From assembly GCF_010994095.1 (NCBI RefSeq), contig NZ_WJYO01000002.1, positions 682,001-746,000 of the forward strand: a stretch of 64,000 bases of DNA. The letters run 5' to 3'. Of this stretch, positions 17,576-25,810 are shown in pieces (the first letter of the stretch is position 1; every line of letters starts with the position of its first letter). The DNA is from Mumia xiangluensis. GTDB taxonomy: Bacteria; Actinomycetota; Actinomycetes; Propionibacteriales; Nocardioidaceae. The notes below the pieces were generated by a model. That model was not told where the DNA came from and did not search any database. It worked only from the letters and a program-made list of their open reading frames with translations. The position numbers were made by a program, and so were the translations under genes.

Positions 17576-17977
17576 TCAGCTTTCGAAGTCAGGGGTGTAG
17601 TTGGCAAGTGCCCAGATCAGGACGACGTTAAACGCGATGATCAGGACGCCCCAGACGGGGTAGTACGGCAGCCAGAGGAAGTTCGCGACGATTGACAGGA
17701 TCGCGATACCGATGCCTGCGCCGCGCGCGAACGCGTTGCCGGTCATGATCGCGAACGCGATCACGATGAAGAGGATTCCGAGGACGAGGTGGATCCACCC
17801 CCACGTCGTCGTGTCGAACGAGAACAGGTAGTTCTCGGTGGTGACCAGCAGGTCGTCTTTGGCGATGGCAGCGATGCCTTGGAAGACCTGGACGAAACCG
17901 ATGATCGCGAGCATCGCTGCCGCGAAGATCGTGACTCCCTGTGCCCACGGATTGCTGGTGCCGGTGCGGCTGGACAT
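17576..17977 (-). CDS. DUF7144-type four-helix membrane protein
   Basis: 133 residues with four transmembrane helices (about 14-36, 60-80, 85-105, 108-128) and the family's phrases WAQGVTIFAAAMLAIIGFVQVFQG and WGWIHLVLGILFIV. The ATG follows AGGAG. These proteins are common in actinobacteria, and the function is unknown; I recall them near general-stress genes. The neighbours on this strand (SHOCT and DUF6325 proteins) fit that setting. Confidence 0.75.
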   Translation of the reverse strand: MSSRTGTSNPWAQGVTIFAAAMLAIIGFVQVFQGIAAIAKDDLLVTTENYLFSFDTTTWGWIHLVLGILFIVIAFAIMTGNAFARGAGIGIAILSIVANFLWLPYYPVWGVLIIAFNVVLIWALANYTPDFES

Positions 17978-18101
17978 GGGTGCTCCTTCGATAGGCGGCG
18001 GCCGGCCCGCCGCGTACCCCCAATGTGTCGGCGTGCCACCGCTGCTGCATCACTCCGACGGGGTGATTCGCGCACCACGAGTCGGGCCGGCCGCAACCCG
18101 G

Positions 18102-18455
18102 TCAGCCGTTGAGGATCTTCGCCTTCTCCGCCGCGAACTCCTCGGCCGTGAGGATCCCCTGCTGCTGGAGCGCCGCCAAGCGCTCGAGCTGGCCGACGAC
18201 GTCGCCGCCGGCCGGAGCAGCGGGTGCAGCCTGCGGCGCGGCGTACTGCTGGGCCGCCGCTGCCTGGGCGGCGGCCGCTTGCATCGCGGCCTGCTGCTGC
18301 TGTTGTTCGTACGCCTGTGCCTGGGCTTCCTGTTCGTACCGGGCGTCGTTGCGGCGCTGCATCCGGTTGTTCACCGCTCCTGCGGTTCCGGCCACCACAG
18401 CGGTCCGTGCGGCGAGTCCCACCAGCCCCGGTCGTCCCATGCGTCGTGCGAGCAT
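18102..18455 (-). CDS. SHOCT-domain protein with Ala/Gln-rich linker
   Basis: 117 residues from ATG 18455, with GAGGAGGAG upstream. A short N-terminal hydrophobic segment (GLVGLAARTAVVAGTAGAV) is followed by an Ala/Gln-rich linker, then a C-terminal SHOCT domain (about 88-117: DVVGQLERLAALQQQGILTA, EEFAAEKAKIL), a short helical oligomerisation module. It starts 14 bases after the DUF6325 gene, forming a two-gene operon. This pairing is common in actinobacteria. Confidence 0.85.
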   Translation of the reverse strand: MLARRMGRPGLVGLAARTAVVAGTAGAVNNRMQRRNDARYEQEAQAQAYEQQQQQAAMQAAAAQAAAAQQYAAPQAAPAAPAGGDVVGQLERLAALQQQGILTAEEFAAEKAKILNG

Positions 18456-18469
18456 GCTCTCCTCCTCGT

Positions 18470-18907
18470 TCAGTCTGTGCTCAGCGCCGCGGCGACGGCG
18501 TCGAGGTCGGCTCGGTCGATGCGCTCGTGCGCCAGCACCACGCCGCCGACCCTGTCGAGCGCGGCGGCGAAGCGAGCGGCCCACACGTTCTCCCAGACGA
18601 CCAGTACGGCGGCGGTGCCCGGCGGAACCTCGTCGGCGATCGCCAGGATGTCCTCCTCACCGAGCAGTCCCGGCACGTCGCTCTCGATCCCGAGGACGTC
18701 CTTCACCGCCTCGCCGTCGTCGACGTCGATGATGGTCAGGTCTCCGTCGTCCGCCCGCGCGACGATCACCGCGTCGAGCAGGCGCACGGCGCCGCTCGCG
18801 ACGGCGTCCGCGACCACCTTGGCGACGCTGCCATCCGGCTGGTAGCCCTCCAGGAACCCCAGCACGGCGATATCGACCGGACCGGACGGGCCTACGCTCT
18901 CGGCCAT
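18470..18907 (-). CDS. DUF6325 family protein
   Basis: 145 residues from ATG 18907 (MAESVGPSGPVDIAVLGF). An upstream ATG (18928) lacks a ribosome site. Conserved phrases are GPVDIAVLGFLEG, AGVVRLLDAVIV-like GAVRLLDAVIVAR, GTAAVLVVWENVWAARFAAAL and a C-terminal amphipathic helix. The family is probably ferredoxin-like and has no known function. It is the first gene of the pair with the SHOCT protein. Confidence 0.8.
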   Translation of the reverse strand: MAESVGPSGPVDIAVLGFLEGYQPDGSVAKVVADAVASGAVRLLDAVIVARADDGDLTIIDVDDGEAVKDVLGIESDVPGLLGEEDILAIADEVPPGTAAVLVVWENVWAARFAAALDRVGGVVLAHERIDRADLDAVAAALSTD

Positions 18908-18961
18908 CGGTACCCCTCTCTCCGACATTGTTGCCACCAGCCTCTCCGCTGCCGGTCGAGC

Positions 18962-18988
18962 GCGGATCACCCTCGACGGGTGATCCGC
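18962..18988. terminator. Perfect 11-bp hairpin after the phosphatase gene
   Basis: GCGGATCACCC, a 5-base loop, then GGGTGATCCGC. It touches the stop codon of the phosphatase gene (18989) and precedes the DUF6325 gene on the same strand. Probably an intrinsic terminator without a T-run. Confidence 0.6.
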
Positions 18989-19801
18989 TCAGCGGTCGAC
19001 GAGCAGCCGCTCGCGGAGCGCGGCCTGAGTCGCCGCGTCGATGCCCAGCCCGTCGGCGAAGTACGTCGCCACGTCCCCGTAGGTGCGCCGCATCACCGCG
19101 AGGCTGGTCGCGAGGTACTCCGGGCGTACCCCGAGCACCGGCAGGAGCAGGTCCGGGTCGCCGCCGAGCGACGCGAAGTGGTCGAGGACCGGCTGGAGCG
19201 CCGGGAGGAGCTGGTCGTTCGTCAGGAGGTACTCGTGCTCCACGACCTCCTCGGGCACCCCGAGGAGCATCAGCGTGCTCGCCGCCGCCCAACCAGTCCG
19301 GTCCTTGCCGGTCGTGCAGTGGAAGAGCGTCGCACCGCTGCCGGCGGCGAGGACCCTGAAGAACGCCCCGTACGACGCACGGGCGCTGGGCAGCGTGACG
19401 AGGTGCTCGTACGCCTGGAGGAACGCTGCTCGAGCCTGTCCGTCCGACAGCAGGTCACGCGCGCGCCCTGGGTCCTCGAGGATCTCCGCCATGTCGGTCG
19501 GCGCAGCCTGTACGGCGTCGGCGAGGACGTCGAGGACCACCTCGTCGGCGCCGTCGAGACGGACGTCAGGTCGGCGTTCGCGCTCCGGCGCGGTCCGCAG
19601 GTCGACGACGGTGCGGATGCCGAGACCTTCGACGACGGCGGTGTCCGTGCCCGTGAGCCGGCTCAGGTCGGTCGATCGGAAGAGGACGCCTTCGCGCACG
19701 GCCCGCCCGTCGGCTGCGCGCCAGCCGGCGAGGCTGCGGAGGTTCGGCAACGTCGCGACGGGGATCGGTGTCCCGGGAGCGGTGCGGTCGTGCTCGGTCA
19801 T
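18989..19801 (-). CDS. Tyrosine phosphatase, PtpB-like (Y_phosphatase3)
   Basis: 270 residues. The active-site loop HCTTGKDRTG matches HCx5R with the Lys-Asp typical of the mycobacterial PtpB group, which can dephosphorylate phosphotyrosine, phosphoserine and phosphoinositides. The N-terminus NLRSLAGWRAADGRAVREGVLFRS (seen in parts) and VVDLRT are the usual family opening. The start overlaps the YihY stop (ATGA), so the two are translationally coupled. Substrates here are unknown. No secretion signal is seen. Confidence 0.88.
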   Translation of the reverse strand: MTEHDRTAPGTPIPVATLPNLRSLAGWRAADGRAVREGVLFRSTDLSRLTGTDTAVVEGLGIRTVVDLRTAPERERRPDVRLDGADEVVLDVLADAVQAAPTDMAEILEDPGRARDLLSDGQARAAFLQAYEHLVTLPSARASYGAFFRVLAAGSGATLFHCTTGKDRTGWAAASTLMLLGVPEEVVEHEYLLTNDQLLPALQPVLDHFASLGGDPDLLLPVLGVRPEYLATSLAVMRRTYGDVATYFADGLGIDAATQAALRERLLVDR

Positions 19802-20676
19802 GGCTCATCCTGACGGAGCCGGCCCGGGACTGCGCGCCCGGCCGTGGCCAGCAGGCGCGCGGTGAGGCCGCGATCGCGCATCCAGACGGACAGCTCGTAG
19901 CCCACGACCGCGGTCCCGACCAGGACGTACGCGACGATGACGAGCCACGCGACGATGGCGAACGCGACGCCGATGACGCCGTACCGCTGCGCGTCGATGG
20001 CGATGAGATGCGGCACGTACAGGTGGCTCCACCAGCCGGCGACCAGCTGGACGATCGTCGTCAGGACCGCGGCGGGGAGCAGGTCCTCCAGATCGGCGCG
20101 TCCGCCCAGCTCGATCCGGATCAGCACGACCCAGAGCGGGACCGAGAGCAGCAGCTGGATGACGATCCCGGCCGGCCCGAGGAGGTGACCGACCCAGCCG
20201 ACCAGCACGAACGTCCCGAGCATGAACGCCAGGCCGCCGATGCCGGAGACGGCTGCCCGCACGCGCGGTGCTGGCGCGCGCTGCCAGGCCAGCTCGTACA
20301 GGCGCTGGAGCGATCGGCTGAACGATCCGACCGAGAAGAGCAGGATCAGGAACCCGAGCAGCGTGAGGCCCCCCGTGGCGTCGGGCGGGCTGGCGAAGAG
20401 CGCTTCGACGGCTTCGGCCGTGCTGCCCGTCAGGTCGAAGTACTCGATGAGGATGTCGGCAGCCTGCGCGTTCCCGTCACGCGAGAGCCAGCCGGAGACG
20501 ACCACGAGCAACGGGATCAGCGCGATGAAGGCCTGGCCGGCGAGCGTGATCGCACGGTTGCGGCCGTCGATCTCGTACATCCGTCGCATGCAACGGCCCG
20601 GGAACGAACGCTCGAACCAGTCACGGGCGGTGACGAACCGCGCGCGCCAGCGCTCGATCCTGTCCGCGGCCGCCAT
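19798..20676 (-). CDS. YihY/BrkB family membrane protein
   Basis: 292 residues, multi-pass. It shows the family's phrases ITLAGQAFIALIPLLVV, FSVGSFSRSLQRLYELAW and the glycine-rich final helices. Some members are called virulence factor BrkB or were once thought to be RNase BN. Real function unknown. It is the first gene of a two-gene operon with the phosphatase. The 97 bases upstream contain a small hairpin (TCACCC, 5-base loop, GGGTGA, near 20712-20728). Confidence 0.85.
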   Translation of the reverse strand: MAAADRIERWRARFVTARDWFERSFPGRCMRRMYEIDGRNRAITLAGQAFIALIPLLVVVSGWLSRDGNAQAADILIEYFDLTGSTAEAVEALFASPPDATGGLTLLGFLILLFSVGSFSRSLQRLYELAWQRAPAPRVRAAVSGIGGLAFMLGTFVLVGWVGHLLGPAGIVIQLLLSVPLWVVLIRIELGGRADLEDLLPAAVLTTIVQLVAGWWSHLYVPHLIAIDAQRYGVIGVAFAIVAWLVIVAYVLVGTAVVGYELSVWMRDRGLTARLLATAGRAVPGRLRQDEP

Positions 20677-20773
20677 GCGTGCCAGTCTGTCCGCAGCCGG
20701 AGTCCGGGGGCGTCACCCGGGCCGGGTGAGTCGACCGGTCGCTGCGGCTCGCGAGCACCAGCTGCAGACCGGC

Positions 20774-21055
20774 TCAGCGGCGGCGCCTCCAGCACGGCGT
20801 GTGCCAGTGACGCCGCTCCTCCAGCCCGGACGCGCTGAGGAGCCCCGGCTCGAGCGGCCAGACCACGACGTGCGGTGTCGCCGGACGGATGGCCTGCGAG
20901 CAGCCGGGACACGTGTAGGTCTTCGTCGACGAGGACCCCGTGATCGTACGGACGACCCAGTCGCCGTCGCCCCGCTCCTCGACCCGCTGGTTGCCCCCGT
21001 TGAGCGGAGGTGGCGCGCCTCGAGGACCACGGGGCGTGCGGCGTCGGCGGGACAT
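20774..21055 (-). CDS. Small Cys/His (zinc-ribbon-like) conserved protein
   Basis: 93 residues from ATG 21055. An Arg/Pro-rich head ([13 protein letters not shown]) is followed by WVVRTITGSSSTKTYTCPGC, and a C-terminal HWHTPCWRRRR. The CPGC...H..C spacing suggests one zinc site. I recall similar actinobacterial proteins labelled ATP/GTP-binding, with no evidence seen here for nucleotide binding. It lies 29 bases after the 3-hydroxyacyl-CoA dehydrogenase gene on the same strand. Confidence 0.65.
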   Translation of the reverse strand: MSRRRRTPRGPRGAPPPLNGGNQRVEERGDGDWVVRTITGSSSTKTYTCPGCSQAIRPATPHVVVWPLEPGLLSASGLEERRHWHTPCWRRRR

Positions 21056-21084
21056 GCGTCCAGCGTACGGGGACGCCGTACGGG

Positions 21085-22866
21085 TCAGCGGCGCGCGTAG
21101 TCGCGGAACCCACGACCGGTCTTGCGGCCCAGGTAGCCCGCCGTCACGAGGTGCTCCAGGAGCGGTGCCGGCGCCCACGCGGGCTCGCGGAACTCGCGGA
21201 AGAGCGTCTGCTCGATCGCGAGCGACACGTCGTTGCCGACCACGTCGAGGAGCTCGAACGGACCCATCGGCAGGCGACATCCGAGCTTCATGGCGACGTC
21301 GATGTCGTCGGCGGTCGCGTAGTGCGCCTCGAGCATCTTCACGGCGTCGTTGAGGTACGGGAACAGCAGCGCGTTGACGATGAAACCGGCACGGTCCCCG
21401 CATGCGACGGCGTGCTTGCCGACGTTCGCGCAGAGCGCCTGCACCGTCTCCGTGACGTCGTCGGCGGTCGCCACCGTGGAGACGACCTCGACGAGCTTCA
21501 TCACCGGGGCAGGATTGAAGAAGTGCATCCCGATGACGTCCTGCGGACGGTCGGTCACCGCGGCGCAGGCGATCACCGGGAGCGAGGACGTCGTGGTGGC
21601 AAGGATGGCGCCCGGCTTGCAGATCCGGTCGAGGTCCTTGAACAGCTCGACCTTGACGTCGAGGTCCTCCGCGATCGCCTCGACGACGATGTCGACGTCG
21701 GCCAAGGCCTCGCGCTCGGTGCTGCCGGTGAGACGCCCGAGGACCTCGGCCTTCTTCTCCTCCGTCGAGCGGCCGCGCGAGATCGCCTTGTCGAGCGACT
21801 TCGTGATGGCCGCGCGGACGCCGTCGAGCTTCTCGGGCGTACGGCCGACGTACACGACGTCGTACCCGGCCTTCGCGAAGACCTCGACGATGCCCGACGC
21901 CATGGTGCCGGTGCCGACGACACCGACCAGCCCGATCGGGCGGCGCAGCTGCGGCGCCGCGTCGGAGGACGGCGTCACCGCGTCGTCGACGACCGTCGAG
22001 GAGTACTCCTCGGCATAGGTGTAGAAGCCGCGGCCCGACTTCCGACCGAGCAGGCCGGCGGTGACCATCTGCTTGAGGATCGGCGACGGGGCGTGGACGC
22101 GCTTGCGGTCCTGCAGGTACATGGTCTCGAGGATCTCGTACGCGGTGTCGAGGCCGATCAGGTCGAGCAGCGCGAGCGGACCCATCGGGTAGCCGCAGCC
22201 GAGCCGCATGGCCGCGTCGATGTCCTCGCGCGTCGCGTACTGCGCCTCGTACATCGAGGCGGCGTGGTTGAGGTAGGCGAACAGGAGCGCGTTCGCGATG
22301 AAGCCGGCCTTGTCTCCGACCGTCACCGGGCTCTTGCCGAGCCGCTGCGCGAGCGCGACCGCGTCCTCGACCACGTCGGGGGCGGAGACGACCGTCCGGA
22401 CGACCTCGACGAAGTCCTGGACCGGCGCCGGGTTGAAGAAGTGAAGCCCGACCACGCGGCTCGGGAGGCGCGTCGCGGACGCGATCTCGGTGACCGAGAG
22501 CGCGGAGGTGTTCGACGCGAGGATCGCGTCGTCGCGCACGATCTTGTCGAGCTGCTGGAACACGTCGATCTTGACGTCGAGCCGCTCGACGACCGCTTCG
22601 ACGACGAGGTCGGCGTCGGCAAGACTCGCGAGGTCGGTGCTGAAGGAGATGCGGGCGAGCAGCGCGGACCGGTCCGCGGCGTCGAGCTTGCCACGCTCGG
22701 CAGCGCGCTGGGTGGAGTGCTCGATGGTCGAGCGGCCGTGCTCGAGCGCCGCATCGTCACGATCCACCGCGAGCACGGTGATGCCGTTGCGTGCCAGCAC
22801 CTCTGCGATGCCGGCACCCATGGTGCCGACGCCGACGACTCCGACTGTGTTGATCTCGCGCGCCAC
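21085..22866 (-). CDS. Two-domain 3-hydroxyacyl-CoA dehydrogenase (tandem Hbd)
   Basis: 593 residues made of two complete copies of the roughly 290-residue 3-hydroxybutyryl-CoA dehydrogenase unit. Copy 1 (about 1-290): GVVGVGTMGAG, NTSALS, HFFNPAP, KAGFIANALL. Copy 2 (about 310-593): GVVGTGTMASG, TTSSLP, HFFNPAP, RAGFIVNALL. Catalytic His, the following Glu (VEVV) and Asn are present in both, so both may be active. Role: reduces acetoacetyl-CoA or oxidises hydroxyacyl-CoA. It would supply the step between thiolase and crotonyl-CoA for Ccr. Confidence 0.92.
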   Translation of the reverse strand: MAREINTVGVVGVGTMGAGIAEVLARNGITVLAVDRDDAALEHGRSTIEHSTQRAAERGKLDAADRSALLARISFSTDLASLADADLVVEAVVERLDVKIDVFQQLDKIVRDDAILASNTSALSVTEIASATRLPSRVVGLHFFNPAPVQDFVEVVRTVVSAPDVVEDAVALAQRLGKSPVTVGDKAGFIANALLFAYLNHAASMYEAQYATREDIDAAMRLGCGYPMGPLALLDLIGLDTAYEILETMYLQDRKRVHAPSPILKQMVTAGLLGRKSGRGFYTYAEEYSSTVVDDAVTPSSDAAPQLRRPIGLVGVVGTGTMASGIVEVFAKAGYDVVYVGRTPEKLDGVRAAITKSLDKAISRGRSTEEKKAEVLGRLTGSTEREALADVDIVVEAIAEDLDVKVELFKDLDRICKPGAILATTTSSLPVIACAAVTDRPQDVIGMHFFNPAPVMKLVEVVSTVATADDVTETVQALCANVGKHAVACGDRAGFIVNALLFPYLNDAVKMLEAHYATADDIDVAMKLGCRLPMGPFELLDVVGNDVSLAIEQTLFREFREPAWAPAPLLEHLVTAGYLGRKTGRGFRDYARR

Positions 22867-22893
22867 GGAGGTCTCCTGTGTCTGGGACGGAAG

Positions 22894-22918
22894 TTACCGG
22901 CAGGTTACTACCGAGTAG
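22894..22918. promoter_or_regulatory. Two overlapping TTAC-N6-GT(A/T) sites upstream of hbd
   Basis: TTACCGGCAGGTTA (22894-22907) overlaps TTACTACCGAGTAG (22905-22918). They begin 28 bases before the dehydrogenase start, where a promoter is expected, and match the word seen at ccrA and ecm. Confidence 0.45.
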
Positions 22919-22940
22919 CCGCCAGCAGCACCGTCGTACG

Positions 22941-22956
22941 CGTGACACATGTCACG
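22941..22956. promoter_or_regulatory. CRP/GlxR-like palindrome
   Basis: CGTGACACATGTCACG: GTGA-N6-TCAC with outer C/G also symmetric. It lies between the divergent hbd (minus) and lipoprotein (plus) genes, so it could serve either. Confidence 0.45.
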
Positions 22957-23010
22957 AATTCCCGGACCGCGCGGCCTGCCGACGACCTCCTCGCCACCTA
23001 GCATGGCCAG

Positions 23011-23568
23011 ATGCCGAGCCTGGACGATCGCCCCCACGTCGCCCGTCCCGCCGTCGCTCGACGCGTCCGACGACGCCTCGTCGTGGCCTCGTCGACGGCA
23101 GCCCTCGCACTCGTGCTCACCGCGTGCGGCACGTCGTCCGGGGACGCCGGCGCAGACCCGACCGCGACGTCTCCCTCCCCGAGCGCGTCCGACTCTCCGA
23201 CGCCGTCGGCGACCGCAACGACCGCCCCGGCCGGCACAACCACTCAGACCCCGGAGCCCCCGGACACGACGTCCGCCCCCACGCCGTCCGCCACCGCGAC
23301 GCCGTCCGAGGCCGCGAAGCCGGCGGCCAGCGCCAAGCGCAGCCCGGTCGGCCGCTGGCGCAACCGTGAGCTCGCGTGGGTCCTGCGCATCAAGGCGAGC
23401 GGTCGCTTCGTGGAGGACTTCGACGGCGTGAAGAACATCCGCTCCGGCACGTGGCGCCTCAAGGGCAAGGTCGTCGTCCTCAAGGGAGGCGACGGGATCA
23501 CCACCCGCGGCAGGCTCGCCGGCGACACGATCACGATCCGCGGGACCGTGCTCAAGCGGGTGCGCTGA
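23011..23568 (+). CDS. Secreted lipoprotein with Ser/Thr/Pro linker
   Basis: 185 residues. The N-terminus is Arg-rich (n-region to about 22), followed by a hydrophobic core and lipobox LTAC at about residues 36-39, so it is a lipoprotein. A Thr/Pro/Ser/Ala linker runs to about residue 105. A compact C-terminal domain of about 75 residues (VGRWRNRELAWVLRIKASGR, then GTWRLKGKVVVLKGGDGITT) has the look of a small beta barrel. TAGCAT at 22999-23004 lies six bases before the ATG, suggesting a leaderless message. Function unknown. Confidence 0.75.
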   Translation: MPSLDDRPHVARPAVARRVRRRLVVASSTAALALVLTACGTSSGDAGADPTATSPSPSASDSPTPSATATTAPAGTTTQTPEPPDTTSAPTPSATATPSEAAKPAASAKRSPVGRWRNRELAWVLRIKASGRFVEDFDGVKNIRSGTWRLKGKVVVLKGGDGITTRGRLAGDTITIRGTVLKRVR

Positions 23569-23587
23569 CGGTCGCTAGCCTGTCGGG

Positions 23588-24265
23588 GTGCGCCTCGTCA
23601 TCGCTCGTTGCCAGGTCGACTACGCCGGCCGCCTCACCGCCCATCTCCCGATGGCGACCCGCCTGATCCTCGTGAAGTCGGACGGATCCGTCTCGATCCA
23701 CTCCGACGACCGTGCGTTCAAGCCGCTGAACTGGATGAGTCCGCCGGCCGTGATGCGCGAGGGCGTGACCGACGACGGCACGATCGAGTGGACGGTCTCT
23801 GCCACCAAGACCGACGACACGCTGCGCATCCTGATCGAGGACCTTCTTCACGACTCCAGCCACGACCTCGGCATCGATCCAGGGCTGCAGAAGGACGGCG
23901 TCGAGAAGCACCTCCAGGAGCTCCTCGCCGAGCACCCCACCAGCCTCGGCGAAGGGATGTCGCTCGTCCGTCGAGAGTTCATGACCGCGATCGGGCCTGT
24001 CGACCTGCTCTGCCGGGACAGCACCGGCGCATCCGTTGCCGTCGAGGTCAAACGGCGCGGTGAGATCGACGGGGTGGAGCAGCTCACGCGCTACCTCGAG
24101 CTGATGAACCGCGACCCGCTTCTCGCCCCCGTGCGCGGCATCTTCGCCGCGCAGGAGATCAAGCCGCAGGCGCGCACGCTGGCGACCGACCGCGGGATCG
24201 AGTGCCGGGTCGTCGACTACGACGCGCTGCGCGGCATCGACGACCCGACCCTCCGCCTGTTCTGA
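23588..24265 (+). CDS. nucS: NucS mismatch-specific endonuclease
   Basis: EndoMS/NucS cuts both strands at mismatches and provides non-canonical mismatch repair in actinobacteria lacking MutS/MutL. 225 residues. The nuclease core is intact: Asp139 (GPVDLLC), Glu153 and Lys155 (AVEVKRRGE), then [15 protein letters not shown]. The C-terminal TLRLF fits the beta-clamp binding peptide of the family. Start is GTG 23588, six bases after TAGCCT, so probably leaderless. Confidence 0.95.
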   Translation: MRLVIARCQVDYAGRLTAHLPMATRLILVKSDGSVSIHSDDRAFKPLNWMSPPAVMREGVTDDGTIEWTVSATKTDDTLRILIEDLLHDSSHDLGIDPGLQKDGVEKHLQELLAEHPTSLGEGMSLVRREFMTAIGPVDLLCRDSTGASVAVEVKRRGEIDGVEQLTRYLELMNRDPLLAPVRGIFAAQEIKPQARTLATDRGIECRVVDYDALRGIDDPTLRLF

Positions 24266-24280
24266 ACGGCGCCCCGCCCT

Positions 24281-25141
24281 TCAGGCCTCCGGCCAGCTGA
24301 ACGCCGGATCGCGGGCATACTCGTCGCGCCGCCACGCCAGCGCGGTCGACACCATGTCGTGCGCGCCGGCACCGATGATCGCGCGCCGCGGCGGCTGCGG
24401 GTCGTCGACCAGCGCCAGGATCGCAGCCGCGGCGACATCGGGACTCTCGTCGGTCGACTCGACCTCGGCAGCTGCGGCGCCCGCTGCGGCGTCCGGATAT
24501 CCCGGCATCCCGAGCACCGCCTCCCTCATTCCCTCGTACGCGGGCTGCGGCGCTGCGGCGAACCGCATGCTCGACCCCGCCCAGTCAGTCGCGAACCCGC
24601 CGAGCTCGGCCATCGTGACGTGGATGCCGAAGCCGGCCACCTCGTCGGCCAGGGCGCCGCTGAATCCTTCGAGCGCCCACTTGCTCGCGTTGTAGGCGCC
24701 GAACAGCGGCACCGTTCCCACCGCGCCGACGGTCGAGATCTGGACGATGTGCCCGGCGCCCTGCTCGCGCAGGTACGGCAACGCCGCCTGCGACACCCAG
24801 ATCGCGCCGAGGAGGTTCGTGTCGATCTGGGCGCGCACCTCTGCCTCGGTGAGCTCCTCGATCGCTCCGACCTGCCCGTAGCCCGCGTTGTTGACGATCA
24901 CGTCGAGCCGCCCGAAGCGGTCGTGCGCGGCGGACACCGCGGCGTGTACGGCTCCGCGGTCCGTGACGTCGACCTCGTAGACGGCCACGGCACCGTCGTA
25001 CGAGGCGGTGAGGTCGTCGAGCACGCCCGGCGTACGGACGGTGGCGGCGACGCGGTCGCCTCGCGCCAGCGCCGACTCGGCGAACGCGCGGCCGAGTCCT
25101 CGACCGGCTCCCGTGATGAACCAGGTCCTGGCTTCCGGCAT
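24281..25141 (-). CDS. SDR-family oxidoreductase
   Basis: 286 residues of the classical short-chain dehydrogenase fold: cofactor motif TGAGRGLG (residues 10-17), NNAG, catalytic Ser in QISTVGAVG and YNASK. An Arg/Thr after the second strand (TVRTPG) suggests NADP(H). The substrate is unknown. It is divergent from the TetR gene across a 63-bp gap with a perfect palindrome, so it is probably that repressor's target. Confidence 0.88.
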   Translation of the reverse strand: MPEARTWFITGAGRGLGRAFAESALARGDRVAATVRTPGVLDDLTASYDGAVAVYEVDVTDRGAVHAAVSAAHDRFGRLDVIVNNAGYGQVGAIEELTEAEVRAQIDTNLLGAIWVSQAALPYLREQGAGHIVQISTVGAVGTVPLFGAYNASKWALEGFSGALADEVAGFGIHVTMAELGGFATDWAGSSMRFAAAPQPAYEGMREAVLGMPGYPDAAAGAAAAEVESTDESPDVAAAAILALVDDPQPPRRAIIGAGAHDMVSTALAWRRDEYARDPAFSWPEA

Positions 25142-25163
25142 ATGAGCTCCTGTCTGTGATTGG

Positions 25164-25180
25164 CGAGACGGACCGTCTCG
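25164..25180. promoter_or_regulatory. 17-bp palindromic operator between SDR and TetR genes
   Basis: CGAGACGGACCGTCTCG is a perfect inverted repeat (8-1-8). It lies 22 bases upstream of the SDR start and 24 before the TetR start. It covers the -35 region expected for the TetR gene, whose -10 TATGCT is at 25193-25198. Confidence 0.7.
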
Positions 25181-25204
25181 TCTCGCCTACCGTATGCTGA
25201 AGAC

Positions 25205-25801
25205 GTGCCCGAACGCGAATCCGTTTCCCGAGCCCCTCGGCGCCGCAGCGAACGCGCCCGTACGGCGGTGCTCGACGCGACCGCTGCACTGATCGAGGAG
25301 GTTCCGTACGCCCGGCTGACCGTGGAGGCGATCGCCGCGCGCGCGGGGGTCGGCAAGCAGACGATCTACCGGTGGTGGCCGTCGCGCGGTGCCGTCGTCT
25401 TCGACGCCCTGCTCGAACGCTCCGGCGGCGGCGATGCCGCGCTCCCCGACACCGGCGACCTGCGGGCCGACCTGTCGTCCTTCCTCCGCGCATCGGCGCG
25501 CGAGATGACGGCGCCGTCGACCGATGCGTTCCTCCGCGCGGTGACGGTGGAGATCCTCCAGGACGAGGCCGTCGCGCTGCAGTACAGGCAACGACTCCTC
25601 ACACCCCAGCGGGCAGCCGTCCGCCAGCGGCTCGCCACCGCGTACGACGCGGGCCTGCTGCGGGACGACGTCGACCTGGACGTCCTCGTCGAGTGCCTGG
25701 TCGGACCTGTGGCCGGGAGGTGGCTCCTCGGCTCGGGAGCTCTCGACGACGCGTACGCGGACGCCGTCGTGGACGTGGCCCTCCGAGGCGCGATCAGGTA
25801 A
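25205..25801 (+). CDS. TetR/AcrR-family repressor
   Basis: 198 residues from GTG 25205, six bases after TATGCT (leaderless-type). The N-terminal HTH is RSERARTAVLDATAALIEEV followed by LTVEAIAARAGVGKQTIYRWW. The C-terminal ligand domain is of the TetR_C type seen in proteins with the phrase FLRASAREM...LRAVTVEI. The divergent SDR gene and the palindrome between them suggest autoregulation and control of that enzyme. Confidence 0.88.
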   Translation: MPERESVSRAPRRRSERARTAVLDATAALIEEVPYARLTVEAIAARAGVGKQTIYRWWPSRGAVVFDALLERSGGGDAALPDTGDLRADLSSFLRASAREMTAPSTDAFLRAVTVEILQDEAVALQYRQRLLTPQRAAVRQRLATAYDAGLLRDDVDLDVLVECLVGPVAGRWLLGSGALDDAYADAVVDVALRGAIR

Positions 25802-25810
25802 GCAGGAGGC

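Noticed and set aside
25160-25204. TTG start of the TetR gene at 25160
   Set aside because: It would place the start before the operator and the -10 box.
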